A stretch of DNA of 64,000 nt from Straminergon stramineum. Taxonomy: Eukaryota > Streptophyta > Bryopsida > Hypnales > Calliergonaceae. Positions within the stretch are counted from its first letter, which is position 1. The number at the start of each line of letters is the position of its first letter. Under the pieces are notes generated by a model. That model was not told the origin of the DNA. It saw only the letters and a list, made by a program, of their open reading frames with translations, and searched no databases. Positions 1-12,408 of this stretch are shown piece by piece. The stretch is taken from positions 1,552,501-1,616,500 of the forward strand of contig OY987271.1 in NCBI GenBank assembly GCA_963920665.1, given 5' to 3'. Both the position numbers and the translations under genes were made by a program.

Positions 1-1237
1 GCAATAGGCTAAGAAGGGAGAAATGAGAGACTCCCGAGCAAACAGGGCGCAATAACGCCTTGGTTATGAAGGGCATAGTAGCATGTCATACATTCTTGAA
101 AATCTCTTTAGAATACGCATGTAACCGTCCAATGAATGCATGATTTGGACAAGTAGGCTAGAAGTTATGGCCGTTCAAAGTTGGAGGTGTCCCGGTGGCG
201 CCGGGACACTCAAAGCCTAGGTGTGAGGGGTTCTTAAGGATTCACTCAACCAAGCATGGCATGTAGCATATCATTGGAAAGCTAAAAAGACAAGGAACGT
301 GGAATGACAAGAATTACGAGGTTCCAAGCCATGAGTCAAAAGTTATGGCCAAGAGAAGGGTCATGGTGAAGACGTGACGCCACTCCCGATGGACCCGAAT
401 CTTTGGAGGGCCATAACTTTGTGAGAACTTGTCCAAATGGGACAAGTGAGAAGTCCATCGGCATCTACTCGTCGTGTAGATATCCAAAATGGGCTCGCAT
501 GTGGGATTTGAAGCCCTGAAGACAAAGTTACGCCATTTGGAAGTTCGGGAGTCTAAACAGAGTAGGAACTTGGGGATTTCGGTTGGAAATGGGTGGTCTT
601 CCGAAACCCAAGGGGGTTTGGGAAGTCCCTTTGACCCACAAGGGGGGGGGGGGTCTACTGAAGACTATAGAGAGTATTATAGGAGGGGTTGGTCTCCCTC
701 CTCACTCCCTCTTGGAGCCTTGGTGAATCCCGGTGACTCATGGGTGGTGAGGTAACTTCACCACCGACTTCAAGGCTCCTTGGGACACTTGTGTGTGTGT
801 CCCGGGGCATTGGTTGGTTGGAGTCCCACTCCTTGCTAAGCCTTTGGTCATGTGTCCCGAGTTGTGAGTTCCGATTAGTGTTGGTGTGAGAGTAGCAAAT
901 GCACAATGGGCCTAGTATGAAGTGGGGTGACAACCAAGGGTGGTTAGGACCGTGGTAAGTAGTGCCACCATGAGTCCTAGTACAGTAAGATGGAAGTTCC
1001 GCCCCATGTCACCAAGTGACATGCCATTACCACGAGTGGGGTGTGTGCTAGAAGTCCCGGGCACTAGGACTTAGCAATGTGAGTTGGAAATGAGAACTAA
1101 TGTTGTGAGTGCTTGGCATGTGCAGTGTTAGTTAGTTGAGCCTAAGTGATACCGGTATTGGAACGTGGTGAGCCCTGAAAGCTGTGAAGGGCTCTTGAAG
1201 TCTGGTTGAAGTTGCAAGGTGTTACTAGGGCCGCGAC
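1..1237 (-). repeat. 1.2 kb dispersed repeat, copy 1 (possible LTR, truncated by window edge)
   Basis: This segment is clearly homologous, by eye about 85-90%, to 53083-54314 in the same orientation. No protein is supported in it. Its right edge, read on the minus strand, begins TGTCGCGGCCCTAGTAACACC-like, and the second copy begins TGTTGTGGC. A TG start is what an LTR would have, hence the tentative minus-strand LTR reading. The left edge lies outside the window, so length and target duplication cannot be checked. It carries a run of 12 G at 642-653 that the other copy lacks. Confidence 0.6.
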
Positions 1238-2236
1238 ATTCCATAAAAAAAATAAAAAATAGAGTGAACTCCATTGATGATATATTTTTCTTCTGCCTAC
1301 ATCATTGCTAATTTCTTGAGAACCAAAGGCTTTAAGAGTTTGATGAAGGATACTAAAGCTATTAGAACCGGTAAAGGCTACTACAAAATATTCTGAACCC
1401 TTCCAAATAAAGGATCCAAAAACTCTAAATCGAATAAACAAAAGTAAATTCAACCTAAATAAATTATTTTGAATTGGGCCTAAGAAATTTGATCCTAATG
1501 AATGATATTTAGTGGTCCATACCTAATGAAATGGATTAAAAACTAGGTGAAGATGGACTACCAAATAGACTTGTGGAGTGAATAATTTGGCAATTAGACC
1601 TCTAGAAAATCCAAATATAATTCAAATAAACTGAAACAAATTTAAAAGGATATCAATCACATCTAAAACTACATTGGGACCACACTAAATTTAGATTCAC
1701 ATATAAGTTTGAACTTAGGGGTAGTTCACATCAACTTAGGGGGTGAGCTAAGGACCTTCAATGTTCATATAGCAATGATTGGCTTATCAAAAGTATGAGT
1801 TCAATTTAAGTTTACAATTGGACTAAGCCTATTTTCTATAAATGAGAGGTCCACTTGGAATCCTATATGATTAGATGATCAAGATTCTTTGTTTTCTAAG
1901 AGGATTTTTTTTCCTACATCATTGCAATTGGCTTCAAGAGCACGACATTTGAATTCTTACAACTTTAGCTTTTTTAATTTGATTGATCATGATTTCAAGG
2001 TGTTGGATCTAAAAAGTAAAAAAATATAGTCCTCTACTACATGGTTCCTTTTGGATTTACACCAAGACCACCCCCAAAACCCATGACATTTTTGTCTTGG
2101 ACTATCACTTTCATGATTACAACCAACAAATTGGACTACTAAATGGTCTCTTACAAATATTTTGGTGTAAACCATCCTTACTAAATGTTTATCAAGCACA
2201 TGGGAAAAAATGACCTATACAATAAATAGTGCAAAC
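1238..2236. other. AT-rich intergenic DNA, nothing recognised
   Basis: No coding signal, RNA gene or paired transposon ends were seen. The short open frames here lack any recognisable family sequence. Confidence 0.5.
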
Positions 2237-3054
2237 TTAACCCCTAAGTGCCTAAGCCTTTTCAAGTGTGTTTTGACCAGGAAAAAAGAACATTGACTTG
2301 TAGTTATCCTCAATGAAGCAAATTGTATTTTTTTCAAAATCTAACCATATAGATGTTAATAGAGCTTGTTTATTAGTATGCACACCAATTTTGAGTGCAA
2401 AATTTCCTAGGAGTTGTGATATTATACCAAGGGAAATGTACATTTTTTATTTTTAGTATGTTGTCTTTGTCTACAATGTTTCAAAAATTTGCATATAAAT
2501 GTTTTTTGGGATTGGAGGTAACATGAACAACTCCAAAGAGTGTTAGCACTAAAATGCACTTCCAAAAAACTTTATTTCACATGAAAAAACATCAAACTCA
2601 TTGCACAATCCACCTTGCAATTGTTGAAATGCAATTTTTATTTTTAAGTAGAAATTGCAAATAGCTTCAAATAAACACTTGCATGCTGAAATTTTCAATG
2701 GTGAAAATCATGAAAAGACTTTAAAATTTTCATTGAGACCATTCTCAAAGCAAATGGATAAGTACAATTTCTTAGATTTCAAATCAAATGAAATTGCCAA
2801 GCTTTGCATAAAGCCGGGAAATGAAGTAAAATTAGCAAGCTTTACACTCCACTTTTAGTACACATATGCCTTTGAAGACCTCTCAATAATTGAATATGTA
2901 CTTTTCTCAATTAAAAATGTAAGTTTTCCATAGTTAACCCTCAAAATTACCTGAATTTTTTTTAAACCGGTCACAGGAATTTAATTGCCCACATAGAAAT
3001 GGGCCTGAAATTTCAAATCGACCATATATGGTCGTGGAGGTAGTTAGGAGTTAA
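2237..3054. mobile_element. candidate TTAA-bounded element (weak pair)
   Basis: The left end is TTAA followed by CCCCTAAGTGCC (2237). The right end, inverted, is TTAA followed by CTCCTAACTACC (3051-3054). Nine of the 12 terminal bases match, and both resemble better-supported TTAA elements elsewhere in the window. The internal 810 bp has no recognised coding capacity. The pairing is tentative. Confidence 0.35.
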
Positions 3055-4830
3055 AGGTTGGGTGAATGATGAAATTGATCTTTGATTGAGAAAGCTAGAA
3101 TTAGTTGTAGTGCAAAGCATATCAACTAAATACTTCAACCACCTCAATTTTAGACCAAGTCAAACCAAACTCAACCCAAACAACCAGAAGATACACAAAT
3201 AACTTCTATATGCCCTACATGACATATGCTTTGAAATTCTCAAAAATAGTTTATGTCTGCCTTGATAGGGTTGGGACACACACAAAATGGCTACATGCTT
3301 TTTGTCAAGGCTTGGATCACCATACCATATACTTGAAGTCCATAATGGACATGCTACAAATGTTATTCAAAGTTGTCTATATAAGCCCTAGTGCCTTCCC
3401 ATTTGACTGAATCTATATTTGTGCTTCCCCTATCTTATTGACATTCTTGATAGATTAATATTGGAAAGAAGTGCCTCCCCCCATGACTAAAGTAGTCATC
3501 CATTGATCCTTTTAGGTCTGCAACATCTTTATAGAGTTATAGGCAAGCTTAGTGCAGACCATTGTATTAGTCCATCATTGGCCACGAAACGTTCCACATG
3601 TGGAATTTCTTTCTGTCTAGGCTCTTTGGAGCCCTTGTCTTGAGCCAATACTAGCCATAAAGGAATATCCTAATTTTAATCATTAGAAAAGATTACAGTC
3701 CTTTAAAGGACTACAACTTCCCTTTGTTGGGAGCATTTGTGATTTGGGGAGAGCATTGACTATTAGAAACAATCATGTTAGTTTTGCGTTGGCCAAAATT
3801 GAGTTAGGATTTTGATCTAATAGGTATATATTTATGGTATAGTAGTTGGCATAGTATAAAAGGCATTTCATTTGTCTCCTTGACATATGTGAATTGCATG
3901 TACAACAACTTTTAAGTGGAAACTCTTGCTCGTACACATACTTAGATTGCATATTCATCAAATTTCATCTTCCCGCTCAAAGATTTAAATTGTTTTCATG
4001 CTTATAGATTGGGTTCAATGAAGTTGTTTGCCAATTTGTATTGAAGGTTCAAGTGGGGTTTGAGTTTGGATTGGTAACGATGAGTCCATCATGTACAATA
4101 GATCCTATTTTTTATGCTTCAATTTGAAAATTGTTAGGGGTGAGTGGATTTCTACTAGAATCAAAGTTGGATCATGGTCATGTTGCAGCTTGCAACTTGG
4201 TAAGAAGGGTGGTTGTACAAAAGATGTGAGAAAACATAAATTAGAAGGTGGATATAAAATGCATATAATAGTATTGTAAAGTTCAAGGTGACAAAAAAGT
4301 CCTAATATTAAAACAACTTGACTTAGAGCCCATAGTCAAGCATGGTGGAGCAAATTGTAATTTTTTAAACCTTTGTCTTTGTGATATCACAAGCATTCTC
4401 TTGTCGATTGCTCTGTATTTTGAATATTGTAATTGTGGATTTATAAATTTACATTTTTTCAACGCTTTGATTGGATATTGCCAAGGCCTATTATGGAGAT
4501 CCTTTATGTTGTACATGCCGAGGGTGGGGGACCCCAAACAAGGTCATTATACCTATAAACAATTGCTAAAGATGAAAATTTATTTTTACAATGTCATTTA
4601 TATTTCTTACAGTCCAACGCATTTGTTTAGTTCTTTGAAAACAATCCTATAGTCTTCATTCCAGAATTCCAAATGGCCAATATCAAATACAATAATAAGT
4701 GAGGCATTTAAGAATAAGTTGTACTTTAACTTTTTGTTGTTTTGTATATAAAACCAACCAATTTTTCAAGGACCTATGTTTAGTACTTCATGCCATGTCA
4801 TCTCATGGTTGATTTGTTTTCAACTCCTCA
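3055..4830. other. AT-rich intergenic DNA, nothing recognised
   Basis: No gene, RNA or paired repeat ends could be supported on either strand. Confidence 0.5.
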
Positions 4831-4833
4831 TTA

Positions 4834-6172
4834 GGGGTGATTGCAAGAAATACTTCACGTTTCTTGCTCAAAAATGTGATTTCTAGCAGTAGGACTGGTG
4901 ATACTATGGACTACTATCAATTCCATACATTAGCTTGTGCCTACAAATCTCAATTGTTGATTTGGGGTGCCTACAAATCTAAACTGTTGATTCAGTATTA
5001 TATAGAATTCCTTCTATCCCTAAATGATCTTCCTCTAGGCAAGGATTTCTTATCCCCAAAAGATCTTCATGGTGCGACATGGAAAGAAGGATTAAAAATG
5101 AAGCCTTGAGAATTATATAATCTTTTAGTTTAGATTGCTTGGAGTACATTATTATGCTAACCCCATTTCCCTACTAAACTAGTTCCATCCCCTTCCAATC
5201 AAAATAGAATAAGCCCCAACATTTGGTTTAAACCCATGCGCCACCACCTAATTCATGTATGTTGAATGTGGAAGCCACATGCATTTGCCCTGATTCAATT
5301 GTAGTCCATTAGGATGGAAATAAAAGAGGCAATCCATGTTAGGTGGGAATTACACCAGGGTGGCCAAATCAATGGCCACCGGTGCTCCCTACCAAAGCCC
5401 CCCAAATCTCACTTTCTAGTGTCTAAAAACTATATTTTGAAAGCTTATCTAGAATTGAAATTACTAAGACAAGAGGAGAGCATTACACTCTATTTATAAG
5501 CAAAATCAATTTTCAAAAATTATCATTTGCAAGCTTAATCCAAAATATTGTGTCTAACAAGAAGATCATTTGGGGACAAAAGGAGTACTATGTAGTACTA
5601 TAGACTACTATGGAGTACTATAGAAGTCATTGAGAGTAGAAAATAGTAAAAAGGGGTCCATGGACCTTTTCATTTTTAGTAATTTAAAAAAAATTCAAAA
5701 AATTCCCATAAAAAAACCCATTTTCATAGACAAGCTTGCTCTTGCATTGCACCAAAAATTTCTTTAAGGAAAATTTTCTCCTACCCGAAAAATGACCATG
5801 AACAATGATCACTTTGGCCCCATGTAGAATCCTCACGCAAAGGTATTTTGCAAAAAACTCTTTGTCCATCATTGGAATGCAAGTACACCTTCAGCTTCTC
5901 CAATTTGTAGTTTCAATTTGCATTTTTGGGTACAACATCAGACCCCCCCCCCCTCAAATGGCTAAGATAGACACCCAATTAGGGGCAACTTAAAAATAGT
6001 AAAGTAATTTTTTTTTAAAACCAAAAAATTAAAAAATGTATGAAACTTTTAGGTGTACCTTCATTCCAAATTTCAAGACAAACGGACGTACGATGCAAAA
6101 ATTATGACCAAAAAGCCACATGTCCGAAGGCAAGGGGACAAAAAATAGGACAAGTGTTTCTTGCAATCACCC
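4834..6172 (+). mobile_element. TIR element A (Harbinger-like, 3-bp TSD)
   Basis: Terminal inverted repeats are GGGGTGATTGCAAGAAA on the left and, inverted, GGGTGATTGCAAGAAAC on the right. They are flanked by TTA on both sides (4831-4833 and 6173-6175). A 3-bp TTA duplication and G-rich ends fit the PIF/Harbinger (Tourist) type, though no transposase is encoded. The element lies head to head with element B (6294-7029), and their interiors align in inverse orientation. A 586-bp block (4998-5583) absent from B interrupts A and is flanked by AGTA on both sides, so it looks like a nested insertion of unknown type. A run of about 12 C lies near 5942. Confidence 0.75.
4998..5583. mobile_element. 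nested insertion inside element A
   Basis: Alignment of element A with its inverted relative B shows this block only in A. AGTA precedes it (4994-4997) and follows it (5584-5587), consistent with a short target duplication. No inverted ends or coding capacity were recognised, so the class is unknown. Confidence 0.45.
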
Positions 6173-6293
6173 TTAGCTACAATGCTTTGTACACCTACTC
6201 TCTTTATGTACAAGAATTTGAATGGCGAGTGTTTCAACTCAATAATGTACAAAGGATGGAATTTAAAAATAATTATGGGTTTGGACATGATTC

Positions 6294-7029
6294 GAGGTGA
6301 TTGCAAGTGAAATACTTGTCCTATATCTTGTCTTCTTGCCCTTGGACAAGTGGTTTTGTGGTCATGACTTCGGCATCATTAGTTCGTTTAGCATGAAATT
6401 TAGAATGAAGGTAGATGTGGCAATTGCAAACATTCCGTAATTTTTTCAAATTATTTTACTATTTATAACTTTTTGCCAATTAGATGTCTATTTTGGCCGT
6501 TGGGGGGGGGGGGGGTAGTACTATTTTCGACCCCAAAATGCAAATTGGAAGCCACAAATTGGATATGTTGGAGGTAAACTACATTTTCAAGGGTTGACAA
6601 AGAGTTTTTGTGAACATAGCAACATGTGAGTTGCGCACATGGGGTCAAAGTGACCTTCCTTTGAATGAAGGCTATGAAGAGGGAAAAAATTTCCTACATT
6701 ATTTCTTTGGTGCAATGCAAGCACAATCTTCTCTAGCAAAATGGATTTTTTATGGATTTTTTTTTTTTAATTATCGAAAATAAAAAGTTCCATAGACCCC
6801 TTCTTTGTTATTTTTTGCTCTTAATGGATTTTGTAGTAATCCGTAGAAGTCTTTAGTACTACATAGTATTGAATCAACAGTTTAGATTTGCTTGTGCCCT
6901 AAATCGACGGATTAGATTCATACGTGCATTGTTGACACACATAATTGTTAGTTCTACATAGTACTATAGTCCTACGGCCAAAAATTGTGTTTTTGAGCTA
7001 TAAACAAGAAGTGTTTCTTGCAATTACCC
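6294..7029 (-). mobile_element. TIR element B (Harbinger-like, 3-bp TSD), inverted relative of A
   Basis: The left end GAGGTGATTGCAAG and the right end (inverted) GGGTAATTGCAAGAAAC are flanked by TTC on both sides (6291-6293 and 7030-7032). The interior aligns with element A in reverse orientation, including both terminal ~80 bp and a G run at the place where A has a C run. Length is 736 bp and it has no coding capacity, so it is non-autonomous. Only about 120 bp separates it from A. Confidence 0.75.
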
Positions 7030-7032
7030 TTC

Positions 7033-10000
7033 AATGCAATGTGGATTGAGCTTTAGCAATCTTCTACTATCATATTGGGTGCTCTACATTGTATGCTAAT
7101 TTCCTTTACAATTGTGAACTCCTAGTCAACTCATCATGGGAAAATTTAGAGCAAGTAGAAAGGAACCTTACAGTATAGATGACAATCAAAGTTCCTAACC
7201 ATCAAAGCTCAATAATGGTCACATCTCTTTGTCCATAATTTTTTATTGGAAGCTCAACATTTTAAATGGATTTTTGTAGATGAAAGTTAATTTGATTTTC
7301 CACATTAATTTAGTTTAAAGATCTTTGAAAAAAGTTATTTTACACTACCATTAGAAATGAGTTTTGAAAATCTACTTTGAACACAATTCTAGCTATTAAC
7401 TTAGCTATGAGCAATATAACTTTTGTGAATCCTAGTTTACATATCCCACATGGTATGTTTCACTTCCTAACACCCCACTTCTATCAAGGGCTTGTCTTTT
7501 CATCTATATATATACTAAATTAAGCCACTTTTGAAGCTAATTGCCAAATGTTTTGAAGTTTTTTTGACTTTCCTGCCAAATTTTTTAAAATTAAATTTGA
7601 TAGTATTGAATCTACTTATGGAACTTTAATTAATTATTAGGCATCAATGTGCTAACCTTGCCTTGTTAGTACAATATTTTAGGACCCACCTCCAAAAAAA
7701 TTGTCAAGTGGATTAGTGTACATCCATCCATTTGTTTTGGAAAGTATCCCAAGTGGTTGTCCTTCCCCTATTTTTTCTACACAATGAGCACTTTATGTCA
7801 ACCCTTAGTAACTTTCACCTACTTATCTACAATCAAAATGATCTACTCACTAACATGGCAGTAATAAGTTCTTTTAGACATTCAAAAAAATGTTCATTAC
7901 TATATTTGTGTGAATGTCAAATAAAACATCGACATCAATGATGGCATCAACTTGCTTTTTAAGTAATATGCCAATGTTCTCTACAACATCCACAAAAATA
8001 TGCCTTTCTAAGCCATTTGCCCTTTGACATCTTGATGTTTTATATAACATGCATGTTTTTGGCTAACATAAAAAAAATCCATGGGTTTCTTCTAGTGAGG
8101 TAAGGTTGTATTGAATTCTAGATCTTGATTTAGTTTCATCATGATTTTTGCAATTAAAACATTAATTATAATTGTATATAAATCGCAAGGCAATCCCCAA
8201 TTTGAAAAAAACAAAACAATAGTATATGAGCTTCTACCTCAATCTCTAAAGCTAGTTCCACAACAAACGCCAACAATATATTGATTAGGGACCTTCCACT
8301 TGCTCCATTAATTGCATTCTCTGGCTCTATTGTTACATTATTTGATTCTATTTTTGCATTTTTTAATTTCATTGTGGTGGTGTTCTTATCTATGGGCACC
8401 CATTGGCTTTCCTTTCTTTGACATCTTGAACATCATTATGCCAATTGAATTGTAGCACTAGAGTTTATATATGTTTCTTACCTTAATTGGATCCTAGCTT
8501 CAATTGCAAGAGTGCTAGAATATGAGTCTAGGATCATGAGTACATAAGCCTAGAAGACTATACGCCTATGTTACAGGTGTATTTATTATAGAAACATTCC
8601 ATGATTATAGGGGGTCTACATTATAGTTACCTATATTATAGATATTTATGTTATAAGTAAATTCAATGGTTGTAAGATATGTACTTATACATATGCTCAA
8701 GGCTCATATGCTCACATGCCAGCATTGTTGACTAAAATTGACTCATTTGGCATGTTTATTATTGTAACTTGTTGTTCCTTGTTATAGAGGCAATATAGTA
8801 TGATGCAAAACCAATGGTCAGAAGCTTGTAAAATATGATTCTTTTTTAACCTTCCTCCTCCATGTTGGGTTTATTTGTGAAACACTTGACTTTTGTTGTA
8901 TGATGAGAGAATTCAAGCCCTTGACATGACTATATTAGAGAAACTTGTACCTTCGAACAAAGTAAGGCCAGGCTTATAGAACACATGATGCACAATAGAT
9001 TTTATCCTCAACAAGTGTGATTAGACTTCCTTTTACTTGATGGAATGGATTCCAAGTACTAGTATTTGCTAATTAAAATACAAGGTTGTATGATATATGA
9101 ACTTACAATATAATGAGTCATATTATACTTTCTAAACACATGCATCCACGTAGAGTGTATTGAAGTCATGAGCCAATCTCTCAAATTGTGATTTTTGTTT
9201 GTCTATCAAAACCAAACTAGTGAAAAAAGAAAGTAGTCTCTCTAAGGCAAACCACACCTCCATGTAGTTTCACCTTGAAGTACTATTTGTGCTAAGATTT
9301 CTTTTGGCCATGAAATATTTCACTACAAATGATCTAAAGTACCCTCTAAGGAAGATTTTTTAAACAATTAGCTCCACTAAGAGAGTATTTATTAAACAAA
9401 TTATTGTTAGTACCAAAAAGTTTAAGATCTTTGAAAATTTTGAGCATGTCATCATGCATGTTAGTGGCTAACAATCGTTTCTCCATAGCTACTATTGTTG
9501 TTGTTTTTACATTGTCATCTTGAATTGTCCACATATTGAAAGTGTAGATCCAAGATTTTCTTGTAGATGCAATTCAACACATGGAATGTGTAGATATAGA
9601 TACAATCCATTGGTATGGAGAATATAGATTTCTACCTGGTTATGTTGGTTGCATAAAAAATAACTTATTTAATATGTCTTTTGCTAGTAGTCCACTAGGT
9701 CATTCTTTAGGGTGTTTCTTTATTGTTGCAATAGCTTGAGCTTCAGTGGTAATTTTTGTTTTGCACTTCTCCTAGTTACAATATATAGATGCAAGCCATA
9801 TCTCCCATGAGACCACATAAACATTTAATAGTTTTCATGTCATATGACAAGTGCCACTATATGTTAAATGATCCCATACCTTTGACTTCAAGTAGTTGAC
9901 TAACATTTTGAGCTACAAGGAATTGTTGAAAATCAATTTGCTCAAAAATCCTTGACAATATGGCCTGTGTATCTTTAAAGACTCTAAAATATCCCACATG

Positions 10001-10192
10001 CCATGTTTTCTTCTTGGATTGGACATTGAAGTATTTGGAACTCCCTTCTCCTATATTTGGATCTAGTGCCTCATTTATTAATGTAATATATATACATTCA
10101 AGCTTATTGGCATGTATTATCTCAACCTCACCCATCTTAATCACAAAGATGAGTGGTTCATCTCGCATCTCTGCAAGTAGAACAAGTTATAT
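7033..10192. other. AT-rich DNA with a repeat ending near 8098
   Basis: About 7690-8098 resembles 25250-25676 at low identity. Both end in TTTCTTCTAGTG, whose complement CACTAGAAGAAA looks like a CACTA-type transposon end. No matching left end was established. The rest shows no gene. Confidence 0.3.
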
Positions 10193-10195
10193 TTA

Positions 10196-11003
10196 GGGCC
10201 TCTTCACACTATGGCCGTCCAAGTCGAGAGGCTGTGGGATTGAGTGGCCAAACTTTGGTGAGAGTCCAAGCAAATGAGCAATAAATAGGCCCAAAAAACT
10301 AGGAATTGGAGCCTTGGGCTAGCCATAGTGTGAAGCCTCCAAAGGCCAAAGTCCAAGCCCAAAGTCCAAACCTATTCCATTTTTTCGATTTCTATCCTTT
10401 CTCTCCACATTCATCCATCCAATTTCAGAAATTTTCAATAAATTTTCAACCATGTGACAATTTTTTCAAGCAAAAGTTTAAAAAAATATGAGATCAGAAT
10501 CAAAAATGGCCTTGGAAAAATAATTACAGCACATGTTCTCATCATCGAACAAGGAATATGAAGAATATAAATGGAATAAAAAGGTGGCATTAAACATTGA
10601 AGGGAAGTAGGTTCATTGAATGCTAAGACTCACCATTTTAGTAGTGGAGACTAGGTTTCCAACCCCAATGGCAACACAAATAAGCAAATAATCAAAGGGA
10701 GGGCATTCTACTTATTATTACAAAAATAGTCTGATCTAATGGCTAAGATCTTGTTAGTTTCTGAAAAAAATTTGACAAACTCTCAATTAGAGTTTGGGTT
10801 GGCCAAAAATGGAGACCCAAACTCTAATCAAGAGTCCGTTGCCATATGAGCATTTGGTTGCCATGTAGGCAAACAAATGGGCAACAGACTTTGGATTGTG
10901 CCTCCTTGTGTGAAGGCTTGAGAGACTGAACTCTTGGATTTCTGCAATCTCATTGGTTAAAACCAACGAACTCTCAACCTTGTGCCATAGTGTGAAGTGG
11001 CCC
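10196..11003. mobile_element. Tourist-like MITE with ~20-bp TIRs and TTA TSD
   Basis: The left end GGGCCTCTTCACACTATGGC matches the inverted right end GGGCCACTTCACACTATGGC at 19 of 20 positions. TTA flanks both sides (10193-10195 and 11004-11006). A further inverted copy of the end lies inside near 10318-10342, so the element is composite or two elements share ends. It contains no transposase. The TTA duplication and GGGCC ends fit the PIF/Harbinger Tourist type. Confidence 0.8.
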
Positions 11004-11006
11004 TTA

Positions 11007-11806
11007 GAACAAGAAAGAATATACAAATAAGTCAAGATATGGATAGCTAGTGAGATGCAAGTGACCCTACTTCAATATCTATAAATGAATTGTTGTATTT
11101 TGCTAGAGCTAGGAAATTTCTGAGAACTTGTTTTTCTTTTGACTTCCCTTTACCTATTGATTGAACTTGCCACATTAGATTTGTAGGTCTTCTCTTGGCC
11201 AAGATCTTCCACTCTCCAATATAATCTATCAAGTTTTTATTCAACTCTTGCCAAATTGAAGTTGTCCTACCTTATGTGGGTTGGATAGACATTTGACATG
11301 TAACACTTTTTTGGCAGCTTCCAAACCTCCTTTGAATTTCTTGTAAATTTTGAATCAAAGTGCTTGAGTAATACTACTTTATTATAGGTCTCTAAAATCA
11401 AATGTGGATCCAATGTAGCACCAACTTTGTTTGAGTAGTAGTTTGCCATCTTGCTACAAACTAGTGACATTACAACTACATTCATCAATGACTCAACTTC
11501 TACTTTTAAAAGAATAGATGCAAACACTTTATCATTCTTTTGTTGAATTTCTTCATTGCCACAAAGTCTTTGGTGAGTTGTTTTGGATGAATGTTGTTGA
11601 CTTATGCTTCAAGTAGTAGTACATGAATGCCACCACAGAACAAGCTAATTTGTGAGTTGCTTTCACATGACCTCTTGTTGGTGCAAGCTCACTCAAATCA
11701 AATCGCACCCTTACTTGTTACCGAAAGTTGTAAGGAGTCCTAACAAAGTGGTGGAGTTTTTGTTGCATATGCAATATATCTATTTTTGAGGAGGACAATC
11801 TACTAT
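11007..11806. other. AT-rich intergenic DNA, nothing recognised
   Basis: No gene or paired repeat ends were identified. Confidence 0.5.
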
Positions 11807-11810
11807 TAAC

Positions 11811-12404
11811 CCCTAAAGGACTGGGTGTGTTTGAGCAAAGCTCTTGTTTTCTTGACTAGCTCTTGTAACAAGCATAATTTCTCAAATGTGTGATATGATT
11901 TTGATGAATGCCACCGTTGAAATGAAAGAAGACTAGTGTAGCTTTCCTATGAAAAAAAGATCAACAAAATCGCATAGTTTTTGAGAAAATGCCACCATTG
12001 ACAAAATTGATGAAAGATATCCAATTCGGCAAAACTTTGCACATGTGCTGAAATTGGAATGTTGAAATCGGAATGCTCAAAAGTAATCCAAAAACTCTGA
12101 TTTTTTTTCCACAAGTGCATATCATCATGATTTAGATGTTTCATTTTTTTCAAATCATTTTGAGGTGTGTAAAAAAAGATATGAGCACGTGAAGTGATAG
12201 CCCATAGTACTTTTCCTATTCTCAAAAAATTCACCGAAAATCACTCACTCAATCATTTCTCTATCAGATTGTATCGATGGATTCAACAAAGAAAATCATC
12301 TAGGGTCTCTTTGTTGGTCTCGGACTATTAGTGAGGTTCACATTCTGAATTTTCTACAAATGTAGTTGCAAAAGCCTTGAGGTGGCCTTATGGTCCTTTA
12401 GGGG
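11811..12404. mobile_element. TTAA element 1 (piggyBac-like MITE)
   Basis: CCCCTAAAGGAC at the left is matched exactly by the inverted right end, and TTAA flanks both sides (11807-11810 and 12405-12408). The interior is 594 bp of non-coding DNA. TTAA target duplication with CCC(C/T)T-starting ends is the hallmark of piggyBac-type transposition. No transposase is present, so the class is inferred from the ends and target site. Confidence 0.75.
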
Positions 12405-12408
12405 TTAA

